From assembly GCA_016880225.1 (NCBI GenBank), contig JAEHDT010000146.1, positions 1-17,468 on the forward strand: a DNA stretch of 17,468 nucleotides, read 5' to 3'. Under the pieces are notes generated by a model that was given only the letters and a program-made list of their open reading frames with translations, had not been told where the DNA came from and searched no databases. Origin of the DNA: Gemmatimonadota bacterium (GTDB lineage Bacteria; Gemmatimonadota; Gemmatimonadetes; Gemmatimonadales; GWC2-71-9). Below, one piece after another: positions 14,827 through 17,468 of the stretch (the first letter of the stretch is position 1; each line of letters opens with the position of its first letter). A program made the translations under genes and the position numbers.

Positions 14827-14855
14827 AAAATAGACGGCAAACTGCGCGAAGCCAA
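14827..14855 (-). promoter_or_regulatory. Weak sigma-70-like promoter candidate before prs
   Basis: On the minus strand TTGGCT (plus 14850-14855) and TATTTT (plus 14827-14832) are separated by 17 bases, each matching the -35 and -10 consensus at four of six positions. It is the only AT-rich patch in the gap. The -10 box sits only about 11 nt before the ATG, which would give a nearly leaderless transcript, so the call is weak. Confidence 0.3.
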
Positions 14856-14859
14856 GGGG

Positions 14860-15783
14860 TTACTTCTTGGGCGGCAGAAGCGACCGGCTGGCGGGTGTGA
14901 CGCCGTCGACATCCCACGCATTCATGCGGTACACCGTCGCGGCTTCGGCCGCCGTGCCGGCGAGGCGGCGCACCACGAAGCCCGTAGCCGTCGAATCGAA
15001 CGAGAGGGAGAGCATGATGCCGTGGGTGCCGCGCACCGCGAGGCGGCGGGCGGCGCGGGCCGCCTTGGTGAAATCCACTTCCGTCGGGGTGGCGAACCCG
15101 GCGGCCGTGATCGTCTTGAGACGGTCCAGGTAGCGTGCCAGCGCGGCCGAGTCCGTGGCGGCGCCGTTCAGCGTCCACCGCCCCTTGGCACGCGCGACGG
15201 TATAGCGGTCCTTTCCCCGCACCACGTCGATCCCCTCGATGCTGTCCGCGGGCAGCGTCGCGATGCGCTTGTCGCGCCACGCGTCGGCGGTCCGGTCGAG
15301 CAGGGAAGGAAGCCCTCCGCGCCAGAGATAGACGTGGGGATCGCCGGGCCGCCGCAGGTACGCGCTCTGAAAGTCGCTGCCGCGCCCTCCTGCGATGAGC
15401 GCGACCGGCGCCCCGCGCCGGCGGTGCACGCGCAGCCACCGGCCGCCCGCGCTGTCGACGCCCAGGCGCGCGAAGGACGACGCCTCCTGCGCCACCAGCT
15501 CGGGGTGTACGCTGTCGCCGAGCGCGCGCAGCAGCTCGCTCACCGCGTCGGGCGCCGTGGGGTGGCCGTTCACGGTCCACGCGGCGGGTGACTGTCTCAC
15601 GAGGACGATTGAGTCTGCGCCCTTGATCACGCTGATCGTGTCCACGCTGTCGGCCGAGAGCACGGGAAGCGCGAGCGAGCCCGCCAGCGAATCCGAGCCG
15701 CGGGAGAGCAGCTCGCTCCCGCCCCAGAGGAGGAGCAGCACCGCCAGACCGATGGCGATGAGCTTCAGCTGCTTCGGGCTCAC
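14860..15783 (-). CDS. DUF4340 family protein, partner of a GldF-GldG-type transporter
   Basis: 307 residues from GTG 15783, which overlaps the TGA of the GldG-type gene (GTGA). One N-terminal membrane segment (LKLIAIGLAVLLLLWGGSELL) precedes a soluble part built of repeated units: DSVDTISVIKGADSIVLVRQ, AWTVNGHPTAPDAVSELLRAL, then SIEGIDVVRGKDRYTVARAKG and RWTLNGAATDSAALARYLDRL. The two units (about residues 42-90 and 175-225) resemble each other, as in DUF4340 proteins. These are commonly encoded after GldG-like proteins and their ABC permease; the function is unknown. Topology places the bulk outside the cytoplasm. A continuous reading to 15843 would sit further inside the upstream gene and is unnecessary. 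Confidence 0.88.
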   Translation of the reverse strand: MSPKQLKLIAIGLAVLLLLWGGSELLSRGSDSLAGSLALPVLSADSVDTISVIKGADSIVLVRQSPAAWTVNGHPTAPDAVSELLRALGDSVHPELVAQEASSFARLGVDSAGGRWLRVHRRRGAPVALIAGGRGSDFQSAYLRRPGDPHVYLWRGGLPSLLDRTADAWRDKRIATLPADSIEGIDVVRGKDRYTVARAKGRWTLNGAATDSAALARYLDRLKTITAAGFATPTEVDFTKAARAARRLAVRGTHGIMLSLSFDSTATGFVVRRLAGTAAEAATVYRMNAWDVDGVTPASRSLLPPKK

Positions 15784-17468
15784 GTGGTCTCCACCGTCGC
15801 GAGCGGTCGGTACGTGCGGCGCGTCGACTGCTGCCGGCGCCACAGCCGCAGCAGCGCCGCGACGACGAGGAGCAAGGGCACGCCGATCATGTTGCCGTAC
15901 TTGGCCACGCCGCGCGTGACGGCGCTCGTGTACACCAGCGGTGGCGGAGCCCGGTTCTGGGAGCGGATGCCGATCAGCGCGTCGTCTTGCGCCAGCCAGT
16001 CGATCGCGTTCTGCACGAACACGAGGTTCTCGGGCGAGTTCCGGACGTAGCGGTCACTCGCGAAGTCGGCGGTACCGACCACGATCACCCGGCCGCGCAC
16101 CCCCCTCGCTGTGTCGCGCGCCAGCGGATTCGCGAGCAGGGCGACGATCCGCCGTTGCAGGCTGTCGCGGCTGAACTGGCGCGATGGATCGAGGAACGCC
16201 GTGATCTCCTGCACGCCTGCGGCCCGGCTCGTGACGAGCAGCGGGGTCACCATCTTGGATGCTGCTGGCGTCGTGTCGATCTGGCTCGCCCAGGGCAACA
16301 GGACCGCGTCCAGGTCGGCGTTCATGGGCGAAGCCTTGGTGCTCGCCGCCCGCAGCCAGAACGGGTACGGCACGAGCACCTGGCCGAACTGCGACGGGAT
16401 GCCGACCTGCGTGTTGGATGCCAGGTCGTACACCATGTTCGAGGCGATCGAGACCCCGTATGGCTTGAGCAGCTCGTTCCAGCCGACCGACCGGGAGAGG
16501 GCGATCGGTCCCTGCGTGGAAAGTTGCATGCCGCCGGCCATGACGAGCAGGTTGCCGCCCGAGTCGAGGAACGTGCGCAGCCGCGCGACCTGTGAGTTCG
16601 AGAGCGAATCGGGCGTGCCGGCGACGGCGATCACGCGGACCGCGGGGGCGGGGCCCGTATCGGAGAACGCGAACGAGCGGACCTCGTAAGTACGACCGAG
16701 CTGCTCGCGCAGCGCCTCGAAGCTGCGCTGCGCGCGGACCGCCGCCGGGTCGCTGATCTCGCCGAACGCGATCGCCGCCTTGTCGGGATGGGTCAGTTCC
16801 CTGATGTCGGAGGTCAGCCGGTACTCCAGGTCTCCCGCCTGTTGCACGAACGGGATGGTCTTGACGCCCTCGGCGTAGCGCACCGCGATGCCCAGATAGC
16901 CTTCCTTCACCTGGAGCTCACCCTGTCCCAGCACGTTGAACTGGACCGGGGGGATGCCGATGGTGCGGGCTTCGTCGCGGGCGGCGCTGTCGGCCGACGG
17001 GTCCACGATGACGAGCTTCACCTTGCCCCGGCCCGCCGCGCGGTAGTCGTTCAGCAGGTCACCCACTTCGCGCCGAAGGAAGGCGACTTCGGGCGGCAGC
17101 GCGTCCGACGCGAACAGCCTGATGGTCACGAGGTCCGGGAGGGTGCGGAGCAGCTGCGTAGTGGCGTGGGACAGCGTGAACGATTTGCCGGGCGTCAGGT
17201 CCAGGCGGCCGGCGAGGTGGCGTCCGAACAGGTTCACGACGATCAGGGCCGCCGTGAGCAGGCCCGCGCCCAGCCGCAGCCGTTTCAGCGGCTCGCCGCG
17301 CGCGGTGAGTTTGCGGGACAGCAGGGCGACGTACGCGAACTGCAGGAACAGGCCGGCCAGGGTCACGAAGTAGACGGCGTCGCGCAGATCGATCACGCCG
17401 CGGTCGATGCTCGAGAAGTGCGACAGCACGCCGAGCGACGCGGCGATGGCACCGAGCCGGGGCGGCAG
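15780..17468 (-). CDS. GldF-GldG fusion: ABC-2 permease tail joined to GldG-type substrate-side protein (5' end beyond window)
   Basis: 562 codons are visible and the frame stays open to the last base, so the gene starts outside the window; a GTG at 17429 is inside the permease and not the start. The first ~45 residues (SHFSSIDRGVIDLRDAVYF, then VTLAGLFLQFAYVALLSRKL) are the end of an ABC-2/GldF permease. A second membrane segment (LGAGLLTAALIVVNLFG) leads to the GldG domain: RLDLTPGKSFTLSHATTQLL, VTIRLFASDALPPE, VQFNVLGQGELQVKEGYLGI, and the late domain AGTPDSLSNSQVARLRTFLD, SGGNLLVMAGGMQ. A C-terminal membrane segment (NMIGVPLLLVVAALLRLWRR) closes it. GldF/GldG belong to an ABC system needed for gliding in Bacteroidota, with homologues of unclear role elsewhere. 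The ATPase is presumably just upstream. Confidence 0.88.
   Translation of the reverse strand: MPPRLGAIAASLGVLSHFSSIDRGVIDLRDAVYFVTLAGLFLQFAYVALLSRKLTARGEPLKRLRLGAGLLTAALIVVNLFGRHLAGRLDLTPGKSFTLSHATTQLLRTLPDLVTIRLFASDALPPEVAFLRREVGDLLNDYRAAGRGKVKLVIVDPSADSAARDEARTIGIPPVQFNVLGQGELQVKEGYLGIAVRYAEGVKTIPFVQQAGDLEYRLTSDIRELTHPDKAAIAFGEISDPAAVRAQRSFEALREQLGRTYEVRSFAFSDTGPAPAVRVIAVAGTPDSLSNSQVARLRTFLDSGGNLLVMAGGMQLSTQGPIALSRSVGWNELLKPYGVSIASNMVYDLASNTQVGIPSQFGQVLVPYPFWLRAASTKASPMNADLDAVLLPWASQIDTTPAASKMVTPLLVTSRAAGVQEITAFLDPSRQFSRDSLQRRIVALLANPLARDTARGVRGRVIVVGTADFASDRYVRNSPENLVFVQNAIDWLAQDDALIGIRSQNRAPPPLVYTSAVTRGVAKYGNMIGVPLLLVVAALLRLWRRQQSTRRTYRPLATVETT

Noticed and set aside
14816..15580. Upstream extension of prs
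   Set aside because: The extra residues are an Arg/Ala-rich out-of-frame reading of the DUF4340 gene; PRPP synthases start at MADLT-like positions.

Overview
High-GC bacterial chromosome segment. The mix suggests Gemmatimonadota or a close Gram-negative relative: secreted proteins with carboxypeptidase-regulatory/TonB-plug modules, a protease/propeller/beta-barrel outer-membrane protein, a SPOR lipoprotein, a GldF-GldG fusion with a DUF4340 partner, many GTG/TTG starts and 4-bp gene overlaps. The phylum is an inference; the sequence contains no rRNA or other decisive marker. Genes are tightly packed. No stretch longer than about 200 bases lacks a gene, and I saw no tRNA, rRNA, IS element, integrase or CRISPR array.

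Layout. (A) 1-9166, minus strand, read right to left: rpsF (S6), rpsR (S18), a DUF2232-like membrane protein, rplI (L9), a fused FakA-FakB-type fatty-acid kinase, rsfS, a metallopeptidase/TolB-propeller/BamA-like barrel protein, a propeller-SPOR lipoprotein, and a CpsD/MinD-like protein with a degenerate P-loop that runs off the left edge. Several junctions overlap by 4 bp, so this looks like one long operon that starts with ribosomal genes and ends in the cell envelope. (B) 9167-9318, a divergent intergenic region with a strong hairpin in the rpsF leader and two other inverted repeats. (C) 9319-11415, plus strand: three small exported proteins, namely an unknown, a JAMM/MPN metalloprotease-like protein preceded by a good sigma-54-type -24/-12 element and a 16-bp palindrome, and a carboxypeptidase-regulatory/plug protein without a barrel. 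(D) 11412-17468, minus strand: GldF-GldG fusion (cut by the right edge), DUF4340 protein, prs, rplY (L25/Ctc), pth, ychF. The last four are a classical bacterial gene order linking PRPP synthesis and translation.

How they fit together. The minus-strand blocks couple translation (S6, S18, L9, L25, Pth, YchF, RsfS) with lipid precursor supply (fatty-acid kinase) and envelope proteins. The plus-strand island in the middle is the accessory part. The best candidates for something new are the single-chain fatty-acid kinase, the protease-propeller-barrel protein with its SPOR and pseudo-P-loop neighbours, the putative sigma-54-controlled exported JAMM protein, and the perfect 12-bp hairpin over the SPOR gene's start region.
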